Counted from the stretch's first letter, positions 1-7,927 are shown. The stretch is 64,000 bases of DNA from Calothrix anomala FACHB-343 (GCF_014696435.1 NZ_JACJQG010000027.1:1-64000), one strand, 5' to 3'. Made by a program: numbers and translations. The notes: generated by a model from the sequence alone, not told the origin.

Positions 1-135
1 TTTGTTATTTTACCATTTTTTTGACTGCGACTGAAGTCGCGCGGGTCACTTTTCCGCCTCGCTCTAAAGAGACGAGGCTACCAAGTTTCCCGCTATTTTA
101 GGGTGTTTTTAACTTGCACAATCTATCGTCAGGGC

Positions 136-250
136 TGTTGACGGTTGACGGTTGACGGTTGACTGTTGACTGTTGACTGTTGACGGTTGACTGTTGACTG
201 TTGACTGTTGACTGTTGACGGTTGACTGTTGACGGTTGACTGTTAACAGT
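136..250. repeat. Heptameric STRR array (TTGACTG/TTGACGG)
   Basis: About fifteen consecutive 7-bp units alternate between TGTTGAC and GGTTGAC, ending in TGTTAACAG. This is a short tandemly repeated repetitive sequence of the kind known from heterocystous cyanobacteria. Same-type arrays recur at 11700-11747, 17398-17453 and 54084-54131. Bases 1-135 and 251-303 show no gene. Confidence 0.95.
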
Positions 251-312
251 CTTGATTAGTAGTTATGCAATTTAGACGCCTATTAGCTTACCTGTAGGGG
301 CGAATAGCCTTT

Positions 313-506
313 CATTGGTGTCAATTTAAGCTAAAAGCTATATACGGCGAGTGTTGTACAAAAACCCTCGCCCTCATCCCCTCACCCCTTCTCCCCCAGG
401 AGAAGGGGAATTAAATCTCTTGCTCCCCTCTCCCTCAGGGAGAGGGGCTGGGGGTGAGGACATAACCTTTTCACCAAGCGGGTTTCACATTAAGTTGACA
501 CCAATG
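313..506. mobile_element. 194-bp MITE-like element, family A copy 1
   Basis: The ends form terminal inverted repeats: left CATTGGTGTCAATTTAA and the reverse complement of the right end CATTGGTGTCAACTTAA. A perfect 9-bp direct repeat, ATAGCCTTT, flanks it at 304-312 and 507-515. Removing the element and one repeat restores a palindromic GGGGCGAATAGCC...GGCG-type repeat. The inside consists of two palindromic pieces rich in CTCCCC/GGGGAG and contains an open frame at 351-569 that is only repeat sequence. No transposase is present, so any movement must have been in trans. Confidence 0.85.
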
Positions 507-625
507 ATAGCCTTTCGCCTGTATCGCACAATTTCCCAAATAACCAGCGTCTTAGGGACTTCCAAATAAAAAAACATCCCAATCATTAACTTACCAAGCC
601 CGCAACTCGTAGGGGCGGGGTTACC

Positions 626-820
626 CATACGTGTCAACTTAACGCAAAACCCCCATTCCATCTAGCTCCCATGCTCTGCGTGGGATCTGAGATTTATGAG
701 GCTCTGCCTCAATTTATTAGAAGACGAGGCGGAGCCTCGCAATACGCATTTCCAGCCTCCGGCTGGAAACGAGATAGAAGCCTTGCAATCAGCCATCTGT
801 GACTTAAGTTGACACCAATG
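626..820. mobile_element. 195-bp MITE-like element, family A copy 2
   Basis: The termini match those of the element at 313-506: left CATACGTGTCAACTTAA, right end reverse complement CATTGGTGTCAACTTAA. The flanks GGGGTTACC (617-625) and GGGGTAACC (821-829) look like a 9-bp target duplication with one mismatch. The target is again the centre of a palindromic repeat (GTAGGGGCGGGGTTACC and its reverse complement). The interior is unrelated to copy 1 and carries other small palindromes (GAGGCGGAGCCTC, CCAGCCTCCGGCTGG). Confidence 0.75.
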
Positions 821-870
821 GGGGTAACCCCGCCCCTACAATTTGGGATAATTTATTTTCTGGAGTTCCC

Positions 871-1014
871 TTATTCCTCTTGGGTTTCATCTGATTCCAG
901 CAATTCCCAAATTAAAATGGCTAATTCAATCGCAATTCCTGAACCGGGGAACAATAAATCAGCAATTAGGGGAATCAGAAAAAATAAAACCGCCATTAAC
1001 TTCTTAGCTGTCAT
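871..1014 (-). CDS. Small membrane protein (47 aa)
   Basis: Reading the minus strand from ATG at 1014 gives a 47-residue protein beginning MTAKKLMAVLFFLIPLIADL and ending ESDETQEE. It has a short basic N-terminus, one or two hydrophobic stretches (about residues 6-22 and 27-38) and an acidic tail, typical of a small inner-membrane protein. A ribosome binding site TTGAGG lies 9-14 bases upstream. No family is recognised. The open frame on the opposite strand (809-1057) starts inside the mobile element and is judged to be its shadow. The gene points away from the STAND gene at 1185, so the two share a divergent upstream region of about 170 bp. Confidence 0.65.
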   Translation of the reverse strand: MTAKKLMAVLFFLIPLIADLLFPGSGIAIELAILIWELLESDETQEE

Positions 1015-1184
1015 TTGTTTTACCTCAAGCTTTGAAGCCAAGGTAAATTTGGGGTAATACTGGGAAGCAAAAACGGCTGTATATTGGCTGCGATCCGTGA
1101 ATCTGCCAAGATTTGAGTTTGGGGATGCTAAATTGAGTTTAGGGAATCCCTAAACTTTGTCGCAAATTTGGGTAAAAATCAGCG

Positions 1185-3719
1185 ATGGCGCGTGTTAGCT
1201 ATGGTGATGATGTCAAAACGCGGGTAAAAATACTGTTAGAAAGCTTTTTGGCTTATGCTAATTACGAGTTAGAAAACCGAGATCGCTTTAAAATTGACGA
1301 CAACTGGGAAACACCGCAGCAAGTAATAGTCAGAACACAGCTAAGAGTCTTAGGGGAACTTAGCGGTTTAACCACAGAACAAGTCCGAGACTCACTAAAT
1401 GCGCTTAAGGATTTTCTGAAGATTCTCGAAGATTTACGCGAACACAAGCAAGGTTCGGCAGACTGGCACTTTCGGCTGAAATTTTGGCATGATAAAAGCG
1501 ACAAATACGGGAATTTGCAGAAATTTGATGCTGAATGGCAAAGTAAACGAGAAGAATTACCCGGTGTACAGCGTGAGAAAGGTAGAAAAGCTCAACTTTC
1601 GCCTACCCGTTACGAGAATATTCCCTTGAGTGGGGTAACAAAGTTTGTCGGACGAGAAAGGGAATTGCAAGAACTCCATCGATTATTGCAGGAAAATCAA
1701 CAAGTAGCCCTCATTGCTGCTATTGCAGGAATGGGTGGAGTTGGGAAAACAGAATTAGCACTGCAATATGCGAATTCGCACCGCGTCACTTATCAAGGTG
1801 GAATTTGCTGGTTGTCTGCATTACAGAATGTGGGGGTGCAATTAGTGCAGTTTGCTAGAACTTATCTTAATTTGAACCTACCAGAAGATTTAACAGAAAA
1901 CCCTAACGAAAAATTACTCGCGCAAGTTAAATACTGTTGCCAAAACTGGTGTCAGGGTGAAGTTTTACTGGTAATTGATAACGTCACTAACTATCGAGAC
2001 GAAGTTGGGTATTATTTAGAGTCTGTTCCTTCCCGGTTTAAGCAGTTAATTACCACACGGGAAAAATTACATTCGCCAATAGTGCGATTAGATTTAGATG
2101 TGCTGACACCACTAGCGGCGATGCAGTTATTAAAATCTATTATTGGTGAGGAACGACTGCAACGTGAGGCTTTAATTGCAGAAGAACTTTGTCAATGGCT
2201 GGGATATTTACCCTTGGGTTTGGAATTAGTCGGGCGTTATTTGTTAGGTGATGAGGAATTAACCCTAGCAGAAATGCTGCAAGACTTGGAAAATGAGCGT
2301 TTAAAGCATCAGGCTTTAGAAGAAGTTCCCCAAGAAATGAAAATTGAATTGGGTGTTGCGGCTGCTTTTGAGTTAAGTTGGCGACGGTTGCGAGAAAATG
2401 CTCAACGTTTAGGCTGTCTTCTGAGTTTATTTGCTTTAGCTCCGATTCCTTGGGATTTGGTGGAGAGTGTAACAATAAATAATGCGGCTCAAGATTGGAA
2501 AAAAGCTAGACGAGAGTTGTTACAGTTGCATTTACTCCAGCCCAAAGGTGAGGGAATGTATCAACTACATCCCCTGCTGCGGGAGTTTTTTCAAGATAAG
2601 CTTACAGGTTTAGAGCAGAGAGAGGAATTTAAGCGAAGTTTTTGCAGGGTAATGGTAGCAGTTGCTAAAAATATTCCTTACGCTCCTACACTTCAGCAAA
2701 TTAAGGATGTTACCCCCACCATACCTCATATAGCTGAAGTGGCGAACAATCTCTTTCACTATGTCAGCGATGATGATTTAATTTGGCCTTTCATCGGTAA
2801 CGCTTGGTTTTACAGTGGTCAAGGTTTATATGATAGGGCTATAGCTTGGTGTAAGCAGTGTTTAGCAGTTACTCAAAAACTTCTGGGTGAAGAACATCTT
2901 CATGTTGCAACCAGCTTCCACAACTTAGGGAGAATGTACTTATCTCAAGGTCATTGCAACAAAGCAGAACGTTTATACCTGCAAGCTTTAAATCTCAGGA
3001 AACGTCTGCTGATAGAGGAAAATCTTGATCTTGCTCAAAATCTTAACGACCTAGCATTCCTCTACTTTTTTCAAGGTCGTTATAAAGAAGCTGAACCTTT
3101 AGACTTGGAAGCTTTAAATCTCAGGAAACGCTTGCTAGGTGAAGAAAATCTTGATGTTGCTCAAAGTCTCAATAACCTGGCATTACTTTACTCTTCTAAA
3201 GGTAGATACAAAAAGGCTGAACCTTTATACCTGCAAGCTTTAAATCTCAGGAAACGCTTGCTAGGCGAAGAAAATCTTGATGTTGCTCAAAGTCTCAATA
3301 ACCTAGCATTATTCTACAAATTACAAGAAAAATATAATAAAGCTGAATCTCTTTATCAGGAAGCTTTAAGAATCCAAATACACCTGTTGGGCGATCAACA
3401 TCATACTATTGCTACTACCCTCAATAACTTAGCTGGACTCTACGAATCTCAGGGCAAATACAGCGAAGCCGAACCCTTGTATAAACAAGCTTTAGAATTA
3501 CAGCAACACCGACTGGGTGAAGAACATCCTAATGTGGCACAAATCCTTAACAATCTTGCTGTACTTTACAATTTCCAAGGCAAATACAGCGAAGCTGAAA
3601 CCTTGTTTATCCAAGCTGTGGATATTTTTGAGCAACAATTAGGAGTGAATCATCCCAATACTGTAACTGTACATCAAAACTTAGCAGATTTACGCGATCG
3701 CCTTAACTCACAACAGTAA
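1185..3719 (+). CDS. NB-ARC STAND protein with kinesin-light-chain TPRs
   Basis: This 844-residue protein has the STAND layout: an N-terminal helical domain of about 140 residues that I do not recognise, an NB-ARC NTPase and a C-terminal sensor array. Walker A is GMGGVGKT at residues 182-189, Walker B is LLVIDN with Asp near 265, and a GYLPLGL motif (the GLPL box) sits near 340. From about residue 550 there are seven TPRs of exactly 42 residues of the kinesin-light-chain type (NNLALLY..GRY.EAEPLY..AL). STAND proteins act as ligand-triggered oligomerising switches; what this one senses and does is not evident. Repeats two to four are nearly identical in DNA (126-bp period at 2984, 3111 and 3237), a sign of recent internal duplication. 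ATG at 1185 has no strong Shine-Dalgarno. Confidence 0.88.
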   Translation: MARVSYGDDVKTRVKILLESFLAYANYELENRDRFKIDDNWETPQQVIVRTQLRVLGELSGLTTEQVRDSLNALKDFLKILEDLREHKQGSADWHFRLKFWHDKSDKYGNLQKFDAEWQSKREELPGVQREKGRKAQLSPTRYENIPLSGVTKFVGRERELQELHRLLQENQQVALIAAIAGMGGVGKTELALQYANSHRVTYQGGICWLSALQNVGVQLVQFARTYLNLNLPEDLTENPNEKLLAQVKYCCQNWCQGEVLLVIDNVTNYRDEVGYYLESVPSRFKQLITTREKLHSPIVRLDLDVLTPLAAMQLLKSIIGEERLQREALIAEELCQWLGYLPLGLELVGRYLLGDEELTLAEMLQDLENERLKHQALEEVPQEMKIELGVAAAFELSWRRLRENAQRLGCLLSLFALAPIPWDLVESVTINNAAQDWKKARRELLQLHLLQPKGEGMYQLHPLLREFFQDKLTGLEQREEFKRSFCRVMVAVAKNIPYAPTLQQIKDVTPTIPHIAEVANNLFHYVSDDDLIWPFIGNAWFYSGQGLYDRAIAWCKQCLAVTQKLLGEEHLHVATSFHNLGRMYLSQGHCNKAERLYLQALNLRKRLLIEENLDLAQNLNDLAFLYFFQGRYKEAEPLDLEALNLRKRLLGEENLDVAQSLNNLALLYSSKGRYKKAEPLYLQALNLRKRLLGEENLDVAQSLNNLALFYKLQEKYNKAESLYQEALRIQIHLLGDQHHTIATTLNNLAGLYESQGKYSEAEPLYKQALELQQHRLGEEHPNVAQILNNLAVLYNFQGKYSEAETLFIQAVDIFEQQLGVNHPNTVTVHQNLADLRDRLNSQQ

Positions 3720-4342
3720 AATTCAAGTTCCCAACCTCATCAATCAAGCTTTTATCTCCAAGTTCCAAGTTCCGAACTCGAAGTTTCATGTTCCAAACAC
3801 GAATGTTCCTGTTTCAAACGAGAACGTTCTTGTTCTGAGGAGGAATGATGGTGTTTACAAGGCGAAAGTTCGTGTTCTGTGAGGGAATGATGGTGTTCAC
3901 AGTGCGATCGCTCCTATTCTGAGGGGGAATGATGGTGTTCAGAGTGCGATCGCTTTTGTTCTAAGGTGAAATTATAGTGTTCAGAGTGCGATCGCTTTTG
4001 TTCTGAGGGGGAATGATGGTGTTCAGAGTGCGATCGCTTTTGTTCTCAGGGAGAATTATGGTGTTCAAAGTGCGATCGCTTTTGTTCTGAGGTGGAATCA
4101 TGGTGTTCACAGTGCGATCGCTTTTGTTTTGTGGTGGAATCATGGTGTTCACAGTGCGATCGCTTTTGTTTTGAGGTGGAATCATGGTGTTCACAGTGCG
4201 ATCGCTTTTGTTTTGAGGTGGAATCATGGTGTTCAGAGTGCGATCGCTTTTGTTTTAGGGTGGAATGATGGTGTTCAGAGTGCGATCGCTTTTGTTTTAG
4301 GGTGGAATGATGGTGTTCAGAGTGCGATCGCTTTTGTTGTGA

Positions 4343-4439
4343 TACCAATTTCAATAATCTGCGACACATCAAAATATTCTAGAGGGCATGGCAGTGCCAG
4401 TGCCCCTACAATCTGTCGCATTCTTTTTTCCAATTGGTA
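4343..4439. mobile_element. 97-bp dispersed element, family E, inserted in the 42-bp array
   Basis: The element begins TACCAATT and ends AATTGGTA. Its core is the palindrome AGAGGGCATGGCAGTGCC followed by AGTGCCCCTAC, and it carries ATCTGTCGCATTC on its right arm. It splits one 42-bp unit: the left flank ends TTGTGA and the right flank resumes TGAGGTGG, so TGA is duplicated. Related copies lie at 9700-9768, 12644-12720, 28105-28177, 51689-51788 and, as core only, 42104-42138. Confidence 0.85.
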
Positions 4440-4846
4440 TGAGGTGGAATGATGGCGTTCATAGTGCGATCGCTTTTGTTTTGAGAGGGAATCATGGTGT
4501 TCACAGTGCGATCGCTTTTGTTGTGAGGTTAAATGATGGTGTTCAGAGTGCGATCGCTTTTGTTTTGAGTTGAAATGATGGTGTTCAGAGTGCAATCGCT
4601 TTTGTTTTAGGGTGGAATGATGGTGTTCATAGTGCGATCGCTTTTATTCTGAGGTGAAATCATGGTGTTGAGAGTGCGATCGCTTTTGTTGTGAGGGGGA
4701 ATGATGGTGTTCACAGTGCGATCGCTTTTGTTTTGTGGTGAAATCATGGTGTTCACAGTGCGATCGCTTTTATTTTGAGGTGGAATGATGGTGTTCATAG
4801 TGCGATCGCTTTTGTTTTGTGGTGAAATCATGGTGTTCACAGTGCG

Positions 4847-4867
4847 TAGGCGTAGCCCGTCGAAGAC
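4847..4867. repeat. 21-bp insertion splitting a HIP1 site
   Basis: The last unit of the 42-bp array reads GCG, then 21 bases starting TAGGCGTAGCCCGTC, then ATCGC. Removing the 21 bases restores GCGATCGC exactly, so a small repeat appears to have entered the HIP1 palindrome itself. The inserted sequence is of the GCGTAGGCGTAGCCC type that is common in Nostocales genomes. Confidence 0.75.
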
Positions 4868-4969
4868 ATCGCTCGACTTAAATTGTAGAATGATGAGCGC
4901 TCTAGTAAAACATTACTCAACTAAATCCGGTATCATAAGTTGCACATCTTGAGTGCATCTGTAATTTCC

Positions 4970-5797
4970 ATGTCAAAACCTGCTGATATCAGCACCAAAC
5001 GCTTAATTAGCCTCGCACCTAACAATTGGGTAAAATGGGTAACACAAATTCCTGATATTGTTGCTGGAGAAATTCTTAATTCTGAATTTCAGTGGATCAG
5101 TAGAGAAAGCGATGTACTGATCCGCGCCGAAAGTCAAGAGTATGGGAAATTTCTCGTCCTTAATGAATTGCAATTGCGCTACAATCCCGAAATGCCACGA
5201 CGAATGCGTGCCTATGCAGGGTTAGCAGAAGAAAAATATAAATTACCTACTTATCCTGTACTCATCAATATTCTCAAAACAAGTGATGTAGAAATACCCA
5301 CAAAATACGAGTCCAACATTGCTGGGTTACAAGTACGCCAAGATTACCGCGTTATTAACCTGTGGGAAGTAGATGTTAGCATTGCCTTTGAACAACCCTT
5401 ACCCTCGTTACTGCCATTTGTGCCAATTCTTAAAGGTGGTCAAAACGAGTCTACCATTCGAGAAGCATTGCGTTTATTACAAAGAGATGAACAATTAAAT
5501 CAACTTGAAACTGTCTTGGCATTTTTTGCTACGTTTGTAATAGATAGTGCCTTAGTCCAACAAATTATGAGGTGGGATATGACAGTATTACGCTCTTCGC
5601 CTTGGTATCAAGAAATTATGCGAGAAGATAGGCTATCCAGCATCGAATTAACTCTAGAAGTAAAATTTGGCAATGAAGGATTGAATTTCATGTCAAAAAT
5701 ATCTCAAATATCTGATATTGAAGAACTCAAAGCCATTCAACGTTCCATACTCGTTGCCCAGAATCTAGACGAATTAAAGCAATTACTCGAAAAATAA
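4970..5797 (+). CDS. Rpn-family (PD-(D/E)XK) nuclease-like protein
   Basis: The protein (275 aa from ATG 4970; a TTG at 4940 would add ten residues) resembles the Rpn recombination-promoting nuclease / PD-(D/E)XK transposase-like proteins abundant in cyanobacteria. The nuclease core is in the first 110 residues: ESDVLIRAE with the metal-binding Asp near residue 48, followed by the E-x-Q signature in VLNELQLRY near residue 68. The C-terminus has the helical region usual for this family (LSSIELTLEVKFG, then a tail ending NLDELKQLLEK). Members are thought to cleave DNA, but a role here is inference. A small HTH protein follows after 47 bp and may be its partner. Confidence 0.75.
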   Translation: MSKPADISTKRLISLAPNNWVKWVTQIPDIVAGEILNSEFQWISRESDVLIRAESQEYGKFLVLNELQLRYNPEMPRRMRAYAGLAEEKYKLPTYPVLINILKTSDVEIPTKYESNIAGLQVRQDYRVINLWEVDVSIAFEQPLPSLLPFVPILKGGQNESTIREALRLLQRDEQLNQLETVLAFFATFVIDSALVQQIMRWDMTVLRSSPWYQEIMREDRLSSIELTLEVKFGNEGLNFMSKISQISDIEELKAIQRSILVAQNLDELKQLLEK

Positions 5798-5844
5798 GGA
5801 AATGACAATTAAATTTATTAATATGAATTAGTGAAAACCTAACG

Positions 5845-6081
5845 ATGAATCCAGAACTGACTCAAGCGATCGCTTCGGAAATTCAGTTATTTCAGAATAT
5901 CGAACAGAAAGAAAACTTTCTTTTTTTACTCGGTGCTTTAACTGCTAAAGTAATTAGCTTAAAAAAAGCTGCGGAAGTTATGCAGCTAGAACCAGCAGAA
6001 TTACTCAAAATTCTAGACTTGATGGGAATTGAGTTTTCCTATCTCAGTGAAGAAGATGTTGCTTTGAATTTTGAATTTTGA
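5845..6081 (+). CDS. Small HTH protein, UPF0175-like
   Basis: The 78-residue protein has a helical N-terminus and a helix-turn-helix-like segment at residues 36-60 (ISLKKAAEVMQLEPAELLKI), the pattern of UPF0175 antitoxin-type proteins, which bind DNA and usually accompany a toxin. No PIN or DUF3368 toxin is adjacent; the only neighbour in the same orientation is the Rpn-like nuclease upstream, so an operon with it is possible. The last residues and the stop codon (LNFEF-stop) are written by a heptameric TTTTGAA repeat, so the C-terminus may have been rewritten by repeat expansion. Confidence 0.65.
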   Translation: MNPELTQAIASEIQLFQNIEQKENFLFLLGALTAKVISLKKAAEVMQLEPAELLKILDLMGIEFSYLSEEDVALNFEF

Positions 6082-6098
6082 ATTTTGAATTTTGAATT
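6064..6098. repeat. Heptameric STRR TTTTGAA overlapping a stop codon
   Basis: Five head-to-tail TTTTGAA units fill the gap between two convergent genes and extend into the 3' end of the small HTH gene, supplying its stop. The cyclase gene on the other strand stops at 6100, directly beside the array. Confidence 0.9.
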
Positions 6099-6099
6099 G

Positions 6100-7716
6100 T
6101 TAATGATGCATAGTAGTTTGATAAACTTTAATCAACCGATTAATACCCTTAAAACTATAGCTTCCCATTTCTTGAAAATCTGAGGGTTGTGAAAGCATAT
6201 TGTAAGTCACTTCACTAATTACACATTCACCAGGAGGACAAACTGCTTCCATCCTTGCAGCTAAGTTAATCGTACCGCCTAAAGCTGTATATTCAACCCG
6301 TTGGGAGCTTCCCACATCGCCAACAACAGCTTTACCGCTATTAATTGCAATGCGTAGTTGTAAAGGTTCTTGCCAAAAACTATTCATATTCAGGCGTTCT
6401 AGGCGAGTTAGCATCCCTTTAGCAGCAGCTGTGGCGCGTTGGGCGTGGTCTGCTTGTGGTTCTGGTGCGCCAAAAAACGCCATAATACAATCACCGATAT
6501 ATTTATCTAAAGTGCCACCATAGGCGAACACTTCTTGCAACATTTCTTCAAATAAATTATTGAGTAATTGCGCGATCGCAGTTGGTGTTACCCTTTCAGA
6601 AATAGCCGTAAAACCCACTAAATCTGCAAATAAAATGCTAATTTCACTTTCTTCCGGTGGTAAACGTCCATCTGGTAACCTACCTACAGATATTAACTGC
6701 TGCACTACAGCCGGAGAGTGATAGCGTTCAAGTCGGTGACGAATTACCTCTTCTTGTTTCAATCTATCTAATAATAACCAGCGTTGCACGCTGGAAGCGA
6801 CAAGATTAGCTAAAGCCGAAAAAAAGCTGAGTTCTTCTTCACCTTCATTTGCCCAATGGTAAGAAGATAAATGTGCATCTGCATACAGTACACCTACAAC
6901 TTTATTTTCATCCCATAATGGCACAGCCATGACGCTGCGAATTCCCTTAACTAAAACGCTGTGTTCGGAAGAAAAGCGTTCATCTTTATGAGTATCAGCC
7001 GATTGAATCACAACTTGTTCGTCAAATACCTTTTGACAAATACTCCGACTAATCCAACTACCATCAGGCGCTAAATATTGTTGTTGCGCAGCATTTCTCG
7101 TAGCTGCATTCATTAATTCTAAATTACCATTACTACTCACATCAATTAATAATGCCAAGCGGTCAATACTATCAAGATAGCGAAATACTACTTCTTGCAC
7201 TTGCGAAAAAATCGCTTCTATGGATGTAGCGGCGCACAGATTTTTAGCGATATTTACTAAGTCTTTTAATCTCGCAATAGTTGTATCTTTATTACTAACT
7301 TCACCATCTTTACTATCAGCAGCTATCCATTGCTGTTGCAGTTGTTGAACGTTGCGTAAAATTGTTTTTTGTTCGCTATTATCTATTTCATTCTGCTGAT
7401 TTGTTAGCTGTTTAGCAGGGTCGATAATAAACACCATTAAACTCACATTGCCTAACCAAACAATGTCACCGTGATGTAGCTGTTGGGGTTTTGTCAGTAT
7501 GCGTTCATTAACCTGCGTGCCATTTTTACTCCCCATATCCTCAATATTCCACACCCCATCGGCTGTCTTGACAATTTTGGCATGGTTACGAGAAACACCA
7601 CCAAAAGGTAAGTATAAGTTACATTCTGGTAACCTACCGATAGTAAATACATCTCGATCTACTGAAACAACGCTTTCAGTATCTCCATCTTGTAGACGTA
7701 GTTTAAGTTCAGTCAT
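6100..7716 (-). CDS. FHA-GAF class III adenylate/guanylate cyclase
   Basis: This 538-residue signalling enzyme has an N-terminal FHA phosphothreonine-binding domain (GRLPECNL near residue 28, SRNHAKI near 43, GSKNGTQVN near 61), a GAF domain (about 155-315) and a class III nucleotide cyclase domain (about 353-535). The cyclase keeps a metal-binding Asp in ILFADLVGFT, the second in YIGDC, the substrate Lys just before it (LDKYIGD), and GGTINLAAR. Thr in VEYTALGG sits where many adenylate cyclases have Asp, as reported for some cyanobacterial adenylate cyclases, so cAMP is the likelier product. It is divergent from a Ser/Thr kinase whose phosphorylated products could be FHA ligands. The layout resembles Anabaena CyaD, but I do not assign the symbol. 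Confidence 0.9.
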   Translation of the reverse strand: MTELKLRLQDGDTESVVSVDRDVFTIGRLPECNLYLPFGGVSRNHAKIVKTADGVWNIEDMGSKNGTQVNERILTKPQQLHHGDIVWLGNVSLMVFIIDPAKQLTNQQNEIDNSEQKTILRNVQQLQQQWIAADSKDGEVSNKDTTIARLKDLVNIAKNLCAATSIEAIFSQVQEVVFRYLDSIDRLALLIDVSSNGNLELMNAATRNAAQQQYLAPDGSWISRSICQKVFDEQVVIQSADTHKDERFSSEHSVLVKGIRSVMAVPLWDENKVVGVLYADAHLSSYHWANEGEEELSFFSALANLVASSVQRWLLLDRLKQEEVIRHRLERYHSPAVVQQLISVGRLPDGRLPPEESEISILFADLVGFTAISERVTPTAIAQLLNNLFEEMLQEVFAYGGTLDKYIGDCIMAFFGAPEPQADHAQRATAAAKGMLTRLERLNMNSFWQEPLQLRIAINSGKAVVGDVGSSQRVEYTALGGTINLAARMEAVCPPGECVISEVTYNMLSQPSDFQEMGSYSFKGINRLIKVYQTTMHH

Positions 7717-7787
7717 GAGTGTGAATTATCTGTCCTGGGATCTGGCGGTTCAACCATGTTTAAGCTGGGAACTACTCAAAGGATAAT

Positions 7788-7927
7788 AGGACTTACGCAG
7801 TGTCAGATATTTTTCATGCTTTTTGTCAATGGTCAATAGTCCATAGTCCAAAAACTTGAATTTTGACCATTGACTTTTGACTTTTGACCACCCTTGTGAG
7901 GGTTTTTGTGTTCGGTGCGTAAATCCT
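7788..7927. mobile_element. 140-bp MITE, family B copy 1
   Basis: The element runs from AGGACTTACGCA to TGCGTAAATCCT (12-bp inverted ends, one mismatch). The flanks GGATAAT (7781-7787) and GGATAAG (7928-7934) are a probable 7-bp target duplication. It differs at only two positions from the inverted copy at 16600-16739. It lies between the divergent cyclase and kinase genes; otherwise 7717-8080 shows no gene. Confidence 0.9.

Larger units (their letters stand above)
3760..4872. repeat. HIP1-bearing 42-bp tandem array (~20 units) with 21-bp units at its edge
   Basis: From about 3890 a 42-bp unit repeats some twenty times. Each unit carries GTTCAGAGTGCGATCGCTTT followed by TTGTTCTGAGG and GGAATGATG, so nearly every unit contains the HIP1 palindrome GCGATCGC; one unit has the decayed form GCAATCGC near 4590. 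The left edge (3768-3850) is made of degenerate 21-bp units of the GTTCCAAACACGAAT type. Because 42 is a multiple of three, frames stay open on both strands and give artificial 14-residue repeat peptides. The array is interrupted at 4343 and 4847 by two other repeats. It is not CRISPR: there are no unique spacers. Confidence 0.95.

Noticed and set aside
351-569. Open frame of 72 codons (PHPLTPSPPGEGE pattern)
   Set aside because: It lies inside the MITE-like element and is the translation of palindromic CTCCCC/GGGGAG repeats; no ribosome binding site.
809-1057. Open frame of 82 codons on the plus strand
   Set aside because: It starts inside a mobile repeat and is antisense to a better supported 47-residue gene with a ribosome binding site.
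3961-4840. Overlapping frames on both strands encoding 14-residue repeats
   Set aside because: They follow from a 42-bp period (a multiple of three) in a HIP1 array; open in several frames and without starts or domains.
3890-4872. Possible CRISPR array
   Set aside because: The repeats are contiguous with no unique spacers, and no cas genes are near.
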